A stretch of 64,000 bases of DNA from CAJXQU01 sp965223825 (GTDB taxonomy: Bacteria > Pseudomonadota > Gammaproteobacteria > CAJXQU01): the NCBI GenBank assembly GCA_965223825.1, contig OZ245018.1:682001-746000 (forward strand), written 5' to 3'. The position numbers and the translations under genes were made by a program. Within the stretch, counting starts at the first letter, position 1, and each line of letters starts with the position of its first letter. Below the pieces are notes generated by a model. The model had not been told where the DNA came from, made no database searches, and worked only from the letters and a program-made list of their open reading frames with translations. Of this stretch, positions 26,441 through 34,422 are shown one piece after another.

Positions 26441-26533
26441 AGTAATGAAAATTACTCCTCTCAGTTAAACGGTTAGCTACCCGGTCGTCGCGATGTCTTC
26501 CTCCCCCTATTTTAGCGACACCGGGTTTTTTTT
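26441..26533 (+). ncRNA. Candidate CRP-controlled sRNA (CyaR-like architecture)
   Basis: Intergenic transcript of about 93 nt predicted between the ROK kinase and an orphan response regulator. The 5' end forms a perfect hairpin AGTAAT-GAAA-ATTACT (26441-26456) with a GNRA loop, then an unstructured CU-rich segment, then a terminator hairpin (26479-26526) whose 23-nt loop contains CTTCCTCCCCCTA, an anti-Shine-Dalgarno-like C-rich tract. Promoter evidence is the CRP site 41.5 bp upstream. The layout (class II CRP, ~90 nt, C-rich seed, terminator) resembles E. coli CyaR, but the sequence is not evidently homologous. No open reading frame of note lies in it. Confidence 0.62.
26479..26533 (+). terminator. 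Strong Rho-independent terminator with C-rich loop
   Basis: ACCCGGT(C)GTCGC (26479-26491) pairs with GCGACACCGGGT (26515-26526): 12 bp with one bulged C (26486), followed by eight T (26526-26533). The loop GATGTCTTCCTCCCCCTA... is unusually long and C-rich for a plain terminator. Confidence 0.92.
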
Positions 26534-26547
26534 GCCTTGAATTTACG

Positions 26548-27264
26548 CTAACTAGATTTTACAGCCGCCTCAGGTTTTTCCGCGACGCGTTCCAAGCGAT
26601 AACCGTGTTGGTAGATTGAAGTGAGTCGCCATCCTTCTTCAGGGCTAATGCCTAACTTTCCGCGAATGCGGCTGACATGGGTATCCACGGTGCGTGTGTT
26701 GATAATTGGATTTCGCCCCCAGACATTTTCAAGGATGTGTGCACGAGACATAACGCGACCCTGATTTTTGAACAGGAAAAGCGCGAGTTCATATTCTTTT
26801 TGAGTCAGCTCAATAATCTCGCCGTCACGTCGGATAGCGCGATTGGTGCGATCAATCTGAAACGGTTCAAGATCGACAACATCTTTTTCTTCGTTAATCG
26901 AAGCAGAGCGACGCTCTACAGCTTTCATGCGGGCTAGCAATTCGCGCTGATTAATTGGTTTTACCATGTAATCATCAGCTCCGGCTTGCAGGCCACTTAC
27001 GATGTCATCTTCGCGATCCATCGCTGTGACGAAAATAATGGGGACGGGCCAATCAACATTGTCGCGAATCCATTTTAATACTTCGAGGCCGCTCATCTCG
27101 GGCAGCAGCCAATCAAGGATTAATAGATCGTAGCTTTCATTTTTTATATTACGGATGAACTCGTTACTCTTCGTGTAGTGTTCGCAACGATGCCCGGCTG
27201 TGGTGAGCCATTGGTTTACTAAAGCCGCATGGTCGAGATCGTCTTCCAGCAGTGCTACTCTCAT
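26548..27264 (-). CDS. OmpR-family response regulator (orphan)
   Basis: 238 aa. Receiver domain residues 1-~120: acidic pocket LLEDDLD, phospho-acceptor in LLILDWLLPEMSG (Asp about 51), FVTAMD and KPINQRELLAR. C-terminal winged-helix domain residues ~130-230 (ELTQKEYELALFLFKNQGRV ... RTVDTHVSRIRGKLGI). No histidine kinase gene is adjacent. It shares the 155-bp divergent region with msrB. A run GAGGGGGAAACAAA before the ATG serves as ribosome-binding site. Confidence 0.95.
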   Translation of the reverse strand: MRVALLEDDLDHAALVNQWLTTAGHRCEHYTKSNEFIRNIKNESYDLLILDWLLPEMSGLEVLKWIRDNVDWPVPIIFVTAMDREDDIVSGLQAGADDYMVKPINQRELLARMKAVERRSASINEEKDVVDLEPFQIDRTNRAIRRDGEIIELTQKEYELALFLFKNQGRVMSRAHILENVWGRNPIINTRTVDTHVSRIRGKLGISPEEGWRLTSIYQHGYRLERVAEKPEAAVKSS

Positions 27265-27419
27265 TTTGTTTCCCCCTCGGGACCCCTCTGTGTCGCGTTA
27301 GTTTACCAAATCTTACAAATTGGTCTAGTGCCGCAGTTTTCACTAAACCACAGTGTGATGCAGTGATATACTCAAATCGCATGATGAGATGTGTCTTAAG
27401 ACGCACAACAGGAGGAGAA

Positions 27420-27818
27420 ATGGGACAAAAAAGCACCCAATCATCGATAGATTGGAAAGAAAAACTAACCCCAGAACAATATAAAGTATGTCGAGAACAC
27501 GGGACAGAACAACCCTTTAGCGGGGAATATGTCTATTGCAATGATGCAGGTGTGTATTGTTGCGTATGTTGTGATCAGCCTTTGTTTGAATCAAAAACGA
27601 AATTTGATGCCGGTTGTGGTTGGCCAAGTTTTTGGGAGCCGTTAGAAGACGAAAGCGTTAAAACCAGAGTCGATCTAAGTCATGGCATGATGCGAACAGA
27701 AGTGCTCTGTGCTACTTGTGATGCACATTTAGGTCATGTGTTTGAAGATGGGCCAGCACCGACGGGTCAACGCTACTGTATAAATTCCGTCGCGCTGAAT
27801 CTAGAAAAAGGGCGTTGA
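27420..27818 (+). CDS. msrB: Peptide-methionine (R)-S-oxide reductase MsrB
   Basis: Repairs R-methionine sulfoxide in proteins. The start at 27420 is fixed by a consensus Shine-Dalgarno AGGAGGAG (27410-27417); translation gives 132 aa, the usual MsrB length. Zinc ligands are in VCCDQPLF and VLCATCDAHLGHVF, the substrate-site segment is AGCGWPSFW, and the catalytic cysteine is in QRYCINSVAL. Earlier in-frame starts would give an N-terminal extension with no family similarity. It is monocistronic and divergent from the orphan regulator. Confidence 0.96.
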   Translation: MGQKSTQSSIDWKEKLTPEQYKVCREHGTEQPFSGEYVYCNDAGVYCCVCCDQPLFESKTKFDAGCGWPSFWEPLEDESVKTRVDLSHGMMRTEVLCATCDAHLGHVFEDGPAPTGQRYCINSVALNLEKGR

Positions 27819-27972
27819 AACCGTCGATTCAACTCGAAAGAACCAAGGCTTATCGATTGCGATTACGCTTCCAACTAGTAAGCGTTGCTTCTAGTTGCTG
27901 TTAAAGAGATGGTTTCGCTGGCCGATAGTAAACTTATTCAATAAGTGAAATATCGCCAGGGAACCGGTCTCC

Positions 27973-28821
27973 ATGTATGAATCGTTTTATAACCTCAAGA
28001 CAAGTCCTTTCAGACTGAGTCCCAGTCCTGATTTTTTCTTTAGTAGCGGCGGACATAAACGTGCATTAGCTTATCTTCGCTACGGCGTTAGTCGGGGTGA
28101 AGGGTTTATTGTGATTACGGGCGGTATTGGTGTAGGTAAAACCACGCTGGCCGGTGCCCTACTCGATGGACTAAATGCAAACGAGGTAATCGCCGGTCAA
28201 TTGGTTTCTACCCGTGTTGGTCCAACGGCCATACTTGGAATGGTGTGCAATGTTTTTGGTTTGCCGTATTCAGATAAAACACGCAAAGCAGAATTATTAA
28301 AAATAATTCACCAGTTTTTGCAGATCTGCCACGAGCAAAAACGTCGTGTTTTATTGCTGGTGGACGAAGCACAAAATTTACCGGTCAATACGATCGAAGA
28401 ATTACGCATGCTATCGAATTATATGATCGACAATAAACCACTGATTCAAACCTTTCTCCTTGGGCAGGATGAATTTCTTGAAACGATTACCGGGCCGGGC
28501 TTGGAACAATTACGCCAACGTGTGATCGCTTCGTATCATTTAAAACCCCTGTCGGAAGTAGAAATTTACGACTACATTTATCACCGCCTTAAATTGGCTG
28601 GCTGGTTGGGGTACGAGATTTTTACGCGAGATGCCTGCAAACTGATTCATACAGTGACTGGCGGCGTGCCTCGTAAAATCAACGTATTATGCGATCGCGC
28701 ATTGCTTTACGGCTGTCTTGAAGAAACCAAAATACTTAATGAAGGCCATGTCCGGCAAGTCGTGAACGAACTTGCTGATGAACCAACGGCTTTTCAGAAT
28801 GCGCCACTTCAAGTGGGTTGA
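27973..28821 (+). CDS. ExeA/GspA-type AAA ATPase, XrtA/PEP-CTERM-associated class
   Basis: 282-aa P-loop ATPase. It opens MYESFYNLKTSPFRLSPSPD, typical of TIGR03015-type ATPases, with Walker A GGIGVGKTT near residues 50-58 and Walker B VLLLVDEAQNLP near 120. LEQLRQRVIASYHLKPLSE and GGVPRKINVLCDRAL complete the family pattern. Relatives are encoded in exopolysaccharide loci with exosortase XrtA, or as GspA in type II secretion. No exosortase is in this window, but EPS-type genes lie 8-12 kb downstream. It overlaps cysG tail-to-tail by 13 bp. Confidence 0.9.
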   Translation: MYESFYNLKTSPFRLSPSPDFFFSSGGHKRALAYLRYGVSRGEGFIVITGGIGVGKTTLAGALLDGLNANEVIAGQLVSTRVGPTAILGMVCNVFGLPYSDKTRKAELLKIIHQFLQICHEQKRRVLLLVDEAQNLPVNTIEELRMLSNYMIDNKPLIQTFLLGQDEFLETITGPGLEQLRQRVIASYHLKPLSEVEIYDYIYHRLKLAGWLGYEIFTRDACKLIHTVTGGVPRKINVLCDRALLYGCLEETKILNEGHVRQVVNELADEPTAFQNAPLQVG

Positions 28822-30215
28822 TTGATCGGCTCATACCAGTTTAGTGTTTCATGCAGGCTGACCACATTTCCGATAATCACTAATGTCGGCGGTTTGATCA
28901 CCTCTTTTTCAGCAATTTCGGGTAAGGTTTCCACAGTACCAATTAACACTTTTTGATTTGGCTTGGTGCCTTGTTGAATTAATGCTGCCGGTTTTGCCGC
29001 AGGTAAACCATGGGCGATCAGTTCTTTGCAGATTGCGGCTAAGCCGATTAAACCCATATAGATTACAACGGTTTGATTTGGCTGTGTCAGGCTCGCCCAG
29101 TTCAAATCAATGCTGCCATCTTTTAAATGTCCAGTAACGAACATGCAAGACTGCGCATGATCACGATGCGTTAGTGGAATACCTGCATAAGCCGAGCAAC
29201 CCGAAGCTGCTGTGATGCCGGGAACGACTTGGAAGCTAACCTGGTTTTCTGCAAGCGTTTCAATTTCTTCACCACCACGACCAAAAATAAACGGATCGCC
29301 CCCTTTTAAACGCACAACACGTTTCCCTTGTTTTGCCAGATCGACCAATAGCTGGTTAATGCTCTCTTGCGGCAAGGTGTGTTGATCACGTTTTTTACCG
29401 ACGTAAATCCGTTCTGCATCACGTCTGGCCAGATCAACAATTTCTGGTGCGACGAGACGATCGTAAAGCACAACGTCGGCTTGTTGCATGAGCCGCAAAG
29501 CACGAAAGGTGAGCAGATCCGGATCGCCAGGTCCGCAACCAATCAAGGCTACATCGCCACTGCTATCGTAGTGTTCTGCGTGTTCATCAAAGGCGTTTTC
29601 TAATTGATCACGGGCCATTTTTCCTTGCCCTGAAAACAGTAATTCAGCGATATGGCCGTGCAATACCTTTTCCCAAAACTCGCGACGCTGACGAAAATCT
29701 GGAAAACGTTGTTTAGCCCGATCACGAAATTCCCCTGTCAACGCTGCTAATCGTCCATAACTTGAAGGGATTAGCGACTCTAGTCTGGCTCTGAGAAGAC
29801 GCGCTAACACGGGTGATTGACCACCGGTCGAGATCGCGATCTGTACTGGATCACGTTCGATCACGGACGGCATGATAAAGCTGCAAAGTGCCGGATCATC
29901 CACCACATTTACCGGTAGATTACGCGCTTGCGCACTGACAGAGACGTGCTGATTCACGTTTCGATCATTTGTTGCGGCAATTACGAGCTTGCAGTCGATG
30001 AGATCAGACTCGCTAAACGGATGAGCTGCATGCGTGACAATTTGTTTTTCAATCAAATCCGCAACCCCATCACAAACTTCAGGAGCGACGACTTTAACCC
30101 GTGCATTTGCTGTGAGTAAGGTACGAATTTTGCGCAGTGCAATATCACCACCGCCGATGATTAAACAGGGTTGATCTTTTAATTTAAGAAAAATAGGTAA
30201 ATTCAGCTCGTTCAT
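28809..30215 (-). CDS. cysG: Siroheme synthase CysG (bifunctional fusion)
   Basis: 468 aa, fusing precorrin-2 dehydrogenase/sirohydrochlorin ferrochelatase (residues 1-~205; NAD site IIGGGDIALRKI, then VVDDPALCSFIMPSVIERD) to uroporphyrinogen-III C-methyltransferase (residues ~217-468; IGCGPGDPDLLTFRALRLM, VVRLKGGDPFIFGRGGEE, VVPGITAASGCSAYAGIPLT). It makes siroheme for sulfite and nitrite reductases. It supports sulfate or nitrate assimilation; no such genes adjoin it. The C-terminal codons overlap the convergent ATPase gene by 13 bp. Confidence 0.96.
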   Translation of the reverse strand: MNELNLPIFLKLKDQPCLIIGGGDIALRKIRTLLTANARVKVVAPEVCDGVADLIEKQIVTHAAHPFSESDLIDCKLVIAATNDRNVNQHVSVSAQARNLPVNVVDDPALCSFIMPSVIERDPVQIAISTGGQSPVLARLLRARLESLIPSSYGRLAALTGEFRDRAKQRFPDFRQRREFWEKVLHGHIAELLFSGQGKMARDQLENAFDEHAEHYDSSGDVALIGCGPGDPDLLTFRALRLMQQADVVLYDRLVAPEIVDLARRDAERIYVGKKRDQHTLPQESINQLLVDLAKQGKRVVRLKGGDPFIFGRGGEEIETLAENQVSFQVVPGITAASGCSAYAGIPLTHRDHAQSCMFVTGHLKDGSIDLNWASLTQPNQTVVIYMGLIGLAAICKELIAHGLPAAKPAALIQQGTKPNQKVLIGTVETLPEIAEKEVIKPPTLVIIGNVVSLHETLNWYEPINQPT

Positions 30216-30348
30216 ATCACCAGTATACAGTGATTCCAGTGCTTTCCGGCGGAGTGAGGCTAAAGTTCTCGGTTAAAACACCGCTAACTTTTAGTAGAAA
30301 ATTAAGTGTTTTATAGACTAACGTCTAAGACAGAGTCGAGGTATTTAC

Positions 30349-31110
30349 GTGGATTTAGCAACCCTGGTTGGGTTTGTCCTTGCAGTTGGTATTATCCTAG
30401 CGGCCATGATTATGGGGGGTGGGATAGCACCGTTCATTGATGTCCCCTCCATACTTGTTGTGTTTGGTGGTACTGCCGGTGCGGTGATGATGAATTTCAC
30501 GCTTGGACAATTTCTCGGTGCCGTAAAAGTCGCGCTAAAGGCGCTGATGTTTAAAATTGAAAAGCCAGAAGAGTTAATCGAAACAGTCGTCGAGATGGCG
30601 AATGAAGCTAGAACCGGCGGTTTGCTCGCTCTCGAAGGCAAAGAGACGACGAATGCATTCCTTTCTAAAGGCGTGCAAATGATGGTTGATGGCCATGAGC
30701 CGACGGTAGTCCGTCAAACCCTGAAAATGGAAATGGATCAAGCAGCTAAACGTCATGAGCTGGGCGTTTTAATTTTTTCAAAAATCGCTGAAATGGCGCC
30801 CGCAATGGGCATGATCGGGACATTAGTTGGTTTGGTACTGATGTTGGGCAATATGAGTGATCCGGCATCCATCGGCCCATCCATGGCGGTGGCCTTATTA
30901 ACTACCTTATACGGTGCCTTAATCGCAAACGTTTTTGCGATGCCGATGGCGGGTAAATTGGCCTTACGTAAGGAGGAAGAGGTGATGATCCAATCCATGA
31001 TCATTGATGCGGTCACAGGCATCCAAGAAGGCCGCAATCCGCGCGTCATTCAAGAAGTGCTACACACTTATCTTCCGAGCTCGAAACGCCCAACCGAGGA
31101 TGACGCGTAG
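30349..31110 (+). CDS. pomA: Flagellar motor stator protein, PomA/MotA family
   Basis: 253 aa starting at GTG (30349). Four transmembrane segments are visible at about residues 5-25, 30-50, 150-170 and 180-200. MDLATLVGFVLAVGIILAAM and VPSILVVFGGTAGAVMM match the PomA type (Na+-driven stators) more than E. coli MotA. The cytoplasmic loop carries the charged residues used for rotor contact. It is followed by its partner gene after 39 bp; no other flagellar gene is in the window. Ion specificity is inferred from family resemblance. Confidence 0.93.
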   Translation: MDLATLVGFVLAVGIILAAMIMGGGIAPFIDVPSILVVFGGTAGAVMMNFTLGQFLGAVKVALKALMFKIEKPEELIETVVEMANEARTGGLLALEGKETTNAFLSKGVQMMVDGHEPTVVRQTLKMEMDQAAKRHELGVLIFSKIAEMAPAMGMIGTLVGLVLMLGNMSDPASIGPSMAVALLTTLYGALIANVFAMPMAGKLALRKEEEVMIQSMIIDAVTGIQEGRNPRVIQEVLHTYLPSSKRPTEDDA

Positions 31111-31149
31111 TCGTCCCCGAAAGCATAAATTGTAGAGCGAAGAGTCAAG

Positions 31150-32043
31150 ATGGACGAAGAAGAGGAATGTAAATGTCCCCCCCCGGGTTTACCCGCATGG
31201 ATGGGCACGTTCGCCGATCTGATGTCGTTGCTGATGTGTTTCTTCGTGCTGTTGTTGTCTTTCGCAGAAATGGATATCCAAAAGTTCAAGCAAGTTAAGG
31301 GCTCGATGTCGGAAGCATTTGGTGTGCAGCGTGAAGTCTCGGCGGATGAAACCCCTAAGGGCACGAGTTTGATCGCAGAAGAATTCAGCTCCGCTGCACC
31401 GCAGAAAACATTAGTCAATGAAGTTCGTCAACAAACGACGGAAAGCAATAAACAAACACTTGAGTTCACAGATGCGTTGGAAAAAAGTGATTCTTCTGAT
31501 CAGATGGAGCAGGAGAAAAAACAACAAGTCAGTGAGAAAACAGCAAAAGATAGTCTCAAGCTGAAAACAGCGCTTGCGGAAGAGATCGAAAACGGACTGG
31601 TGGAAGTCGAAAGCCAAGATGGTGCGATCATGATCCGTATCAGCGAGAAAGCTTCGTTTTCATCGGGTGCCGCGCAGATTCGAAATAGTTTTCTACCCGT
31701 TTTGATTAAGCTTCGAGATGCGTTGTTGGAAGTGAAAGGTCAAGTGGTCGTGGCGGGGCATACTGATGATCGTCCGATTAGAACGGCGCGTTTTCGATCC
31801 AACTGGGAATTATCAGCGTCGCGAGCGGTGTCGGTTGTTCATCAGTTGCTAGAAGAAGATGTGATTCCGCGTGATCGGTTTATTGTCGAAGGTCACGGTG
31901 ATGCGCATCCACTGGTGCCGAACGACACAAGTGAAAACCGGGCGATCAATCGCCGAGTTGAGTTAACGATCGTGCAGGAAAATGACGGTGATCAGGAAGT
32001 TGATATAAGTTTCGGCGACGATACGGGTGACAATGCAGGTTAG
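31150..32043 (+). CDS. pomB: Flagellar motor stator protein, PomB/MotB family
   Basis: 297 aa. The opening ECKCPPPGLPAWMGTFADLM contains the ion-binding Asp of the single membrane helix (MSLLMCFFVLLLSFAEMD follows). A plug/linker region (residues ~45-150) is charged and coiled, and the C-terminal OmpA-like peptidoglycan-binding domain has VVAGHTDDRPI, NWELSASRAVSVVHQL, and the NRRVELTI end motif. It forms the stator with PomA. The 5' end contains an eight-C run in the codons for PPPG; the frame is intact there. Confidence 0.95.
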   Translation: MDEEEECKCPPPGLPAWMGTFADLMSLLMCFFVLLLSFAEMDIQKFKQVKGSMSEAFGVQREVSADETPKGTSLIAEEFSSAAPQKTLVNEVRQQTTESNKQTLEFTDALEKSDSSDQMEQEKKQQVSEKTAKDSLKLKTALAEEIENGLVEVESQDGAIMIRISEKASFSSGAAQIRNSFLPVLIKLRDALLEVKGQVVVAGHTDDRPIRTARFRSNWELSASRAVSVVHQLLEEDVIPRDRFIVEGHGDAHPLVPNDTSENRAINRRVELTIVQENDGDQEVDISFGDDTGDNAG

Positions 32044-32160
32044 TTTTTTTTTGCTGGTAATTTTGCAAGTGGGCCATCTTAAATGTCTCTGAGGCCTTAA
32101 ATTTTTTGCCGTGTTGGATAATGCGACCGATAGAACCGTTATAAATAAATTCCAAACGAA

Positions 32161-32195
32161 AAAAACGGGGAGTGGTTAACCGACTCCCCGTTTTT
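32161..32195. terminator. Bidirectional terminator between pomB and the repeat lipoprotein
   Basis: AAAAACGGGGAGT (32161-32173) and ACTCCCCGTTTTT (32183-32195) pair exactly, with a 9-nt loop. A-tracts on one side and T-tracts on the other make it work for both the plus-strand pomAB transcript and the minus-strand gene at 32224-32571. Confidence 0.92.
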
Positions 32196-32223
32196 ATTCA
32201 GAACAAATAAATTAAGTCTTAAC

Positions 32224-32571
32224 TTAACCTTCGTCTGTCTTAGTGGCTTCGTGAACAGCTTCTTTTGCGTCAGTCGCCATATCTTTCGTTGCTTCCGCTG
32301 CGTTTGAAGCGGCTTCTTTTGTCGCTTCTACGGCATCGTTAGTCATGTCTTTTGCGCCTTCAGCAACATCGCTAGCGGCTTCTTTCGTCGCTTCTACTGC
32401 TGAACCTGCGGCTTCTTTTGTTGCATCTGCAGCATTACTTGCCGCATCTTTCGTCGCTTCAACCGCTTCTGAGGCAGCATCTTTTGTTGCTTCAGCAGCT
32501 TCTTTGGCTTTTTCACAGCCAGCGAATGTCAGTGTTGCAGCGATTAAGAGTAATGATAGTGAGTTTTTCAT
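32224..32571 (-). CDS. Small alanine-rich lipoprotein made of 11-residue (LEA-like) repeats
   Basis: 115 aa. The signal peptide ends LTFAGC, so the protein is lipidated at Cys19. From residue ~22 to the end it is about eight 11-residue units, consensus [N/S/E]AVEATKEAAS, e.g. EAVEATKDAAS, NAADATKEAAG, SAVEATKEAAS, DAVEATKEAAS. This hendecad pattern (small and charged residues) predicts an amphipathic right-handed coil as in group 3 LEA and related stress proteins; it also resembles Lpp-type coiled envelope lipoproteins. The 33-bp DNA repeats are diverged. It has no paralogue in the window and stands between two terminators and dcd. Confidence 0.82.
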   Translation of the reverse strand: MKNSLSLLLIAATLTFAGCEKAKEAAEATKDAASEAVEATKDAASNAADATKEAAGSAVEATKEAASDVAEGAKDMTNDAVEATKEAASNAAEATKDMATDAKEAVHEATKTDEG

Positions 32572-32630
32572 TTGAGGTTCCCCCGTTTATTTACGATTTA
32601 TATTATTTAAAAAATGCTAGTTGGATACTA

Positions 32631-33197
32631 TTACAATTTCGGGACAGTGACGCCAGTTTGACCTTGGTATTTGCCGTTACGATCTTTGTAAGAGGTTTCG
32701 CAAATTTCATCCGAACCCAGAAAGAGTACCTGCGCGACGCCTTCATTTGCATATATCTTAGCCGGTAATGGAGTTGTGTTTGAAAACTCCAAGGTCACAT
32801 GCCCCTCCCATTCGGGCTCCAGCGGTGTCACATTAACGATAATACCACATCGAGCATAGGTCGATTTACCAAGGCAGATGGTTAATACATCACGCGGGAT
32901 GCGGAAATACTCAACGGTGCGCGCCAGTGCAAATGAGTTGGGTGGGATGATGCAAACGTCGGATTTCACATCCACAAAGCTTTCGGGATCAAACTCTTTT
33001 GGGTCTACTACCGCGGAATTGATATTCGTGAAAATTTTAAATTCGTCAGAGCAACGAATGTCGTAACCATAGCTCGACGTGCCGTAGGAAATGACGCGCC
33101 CTTTTTCACCTTCACGGATCTGATCAGGTTCAAACGGTTCGATCATGTTGTTCTCAGCCACCATACGGCGGATCCATTTATCCGATTTAATACTCAT
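32631..33197 (-). CDS. dcd: dCTP deaminase
   Basis: Converts dCTP to dUTP, feeding dTMP synthesis. The ATG at 33197 (MSIKSDKWIRRM) gives 188 aa, matching the usual size; an upstream in-frame ATG at 33230 would overlap the apbC end. Motifs include SYGTSSYGYDIRCSDEF, the catalytic Glu in PLEPEWEGHVTLEFSN, and PAKIYANEGVAQVLF. It sits downstream of apbC on the minus strand, as in many gammaproteobacteria, with an 10-bp gap. Confidence 0.96.
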   Translation of the reverse strand: MSIKSDKWIRRMVAENNMIEPFEPDQIREGEKGRVISYGTSSYGYDIRCSDEFKIFTNINSAVVDPKEFDPESFVDVKSDVCIIPPNSFALARTVEYFRIPRDVLTICLGKSTYARCGIIVNVTPLEPEWEGHVTLEFSNTTPLPAKIYANEGVAQVLFLGSDEICETSYKDRNGKYQGQTGVTVPKL

Positions 33198-33207
33198 AAT
33201 TTTTTTC

Positions 33208-34308
33208 TTAACTCTTGTGTGTTTCGACAACGACTTTCGGCATCATGCTGGCGAAATCTTTTGGTTTCTTCGCGATCGCGATAGCCACTTGTCGTGCAAT
33301 GTCTTGGAATGATTCGCTGACTTCGGGTGCTTTTTCAGCCAAGGTTTCGGGTTTGCCTTGATCCATACATTCGCGCAACCCCATGGTTAGCGGCAATTGT
33401 CCAAGGAGCGGTACGCCATACTGGTCAGACATTTTCTCACCGGCACCGCTGCCGAAGATCGATTCTTCATGGCCGCAATTGCTGCAAACGTGCGTACTCA
33501 TGTTTTCTACAATCCCGATCACCGAAACAGCGACTTTATCAAACATTTTAAGCGCTTTTTTCGCATCGATCATGGCAATATCTTGTGGTGTCGTCACGAT
33601 TACAGCACCAGTGACAGGAATATTTTGACAAAGTGTGAGTTGAATGTCGCCCGTTCCCGGTGGTAGATCGATGATTAGGTAATCCAGATCATGCCATTCG
33701 GCTTCACGTAATAATTGCTGTAGCGCAGAGGTCGCCATTGGGCCGCGCCAGATAACGGGTGCATCGTCCGAATCGAGCATTTGCCCCATGGACACACATT
33801 GCAAGCCGTGCGCTTCTAAAGGGACGAAATGTTTGCCGTCCGGAGATTCCGGTTTGTCATGACAGTTGAGCATGGTTGGAATCGATGGGCCATAAATATC
33901 TGCATCCATGATCCCGACGCGTGCGCCTTCTTCCTTCAAAGCCATGGCAAGATTCACTGAGACGGTGGATTTCCCCACACCGCCTTTGCCTGAACCAACC
34001 GCGATCACGTTTTTAACGCCGGGCAGGGCAGTGACATTTTTCTGCACCGCGTGTGCAATAATTTTTGCGTTAAGATTTACCAGCACATCCGTTGCCGTGG
34101 TTTGAAGTTTGAGTATTTTACTCAACTCCTCGGTGATCTGATGCTCGATGCCTTTGGTGGGAATGCCGAGTTCCAACTCGATTTTGATCAGGCCATTTTT
34201 AATTTCAATCGATTTAACGATGTTCGCGCTGATCGGATCTTCGTCAAGAAAGGGAAGTGTGTAGCCTTTGAGTATGTGCTCTACATCGGCTTGTGTGATT
34301 TCTGCCAT
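33208..34308 (-). CDS. apbC: Iron-sulfur carrier P-loop ATPase ApbC/Mrp
   Basis: 366 aa. An N-terminal MIP18/DUF59-like domain (residues 1-~85) precedes the Mrp ATPase domain with the deviant Walker A VGSGKGGVGKST near residue 107. DLPPGTGDIQLTL and the CxxC Fe-S ligand motif in HVCSNCGHEES are present. It assembles and delivers [4Fe-4S] clusters. It is divergent from metG across about 114 bp, the classical metG/apbC arrangement, and co-directional with dcd. Confidence 0.96.
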   Translation of the reverse strand: MAEITQADVEHILKGYTLPFLDEDPISANIVKSIEIKNGLIKIELELGIPTKGIEHQITEELSKILKLQTTATDVLVNLNAKIIAHAVQKNVTALPGVKNVIAVGSGKGGVGKSTVSVNLAMALKEEGARVGIMDADIYGPSIPTMLNCHDKPESPDGKHFVPLEAHGLQCVSMGQMLDSDDAPVIWRGPMATSALQQLLREAEWHDLDYLIIDLPPGTGDIQLTLCQNIPVTGAVIVTTPQDIAMIDAKKALKMFDKVAVSVIGIVENMSTHVCSNCGHEESIFGSGAGEKMSDQYGVPLLGQLPLTMGLRECMDQGKPETLAEKAPEVSESFQDIARQVAIAIAKKPKDFASMMPKVVVETHKS

Positions 34309-34422
34309 GAGGAATTATTGCCAATTTGGTCGATTTCAAAAGGCGTCATTCTACACCATTTATTTTCAAGCGCAGTGCATGTCGTGATACCTTATGCGCA
34401 TTTATAGATACTAGTGAATATC

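Noticed and set aside
27872..27897. CAACTAG/CTAGTTG inverted repeat after msrB
   Set aside because: Only 7 bp, weak loop and no T-run, so not convincing as a terminator or operator.
31176..31183. Eight-C run in pomB as a possible phase-variation site
   Set aside because: The run is encoded in the conserved CPPPGLPAW motif and the frame is intact; a short tract in a conserved motif gives no evidence of slippage.
32345..32575. Plus-strand frame rich in Ser/Ala repeats
   Set aside because: It is the antisense shadow of the hendecad-repeat lipoprotein gene; the minus-strand frame has a lipobox and good repeat logic.
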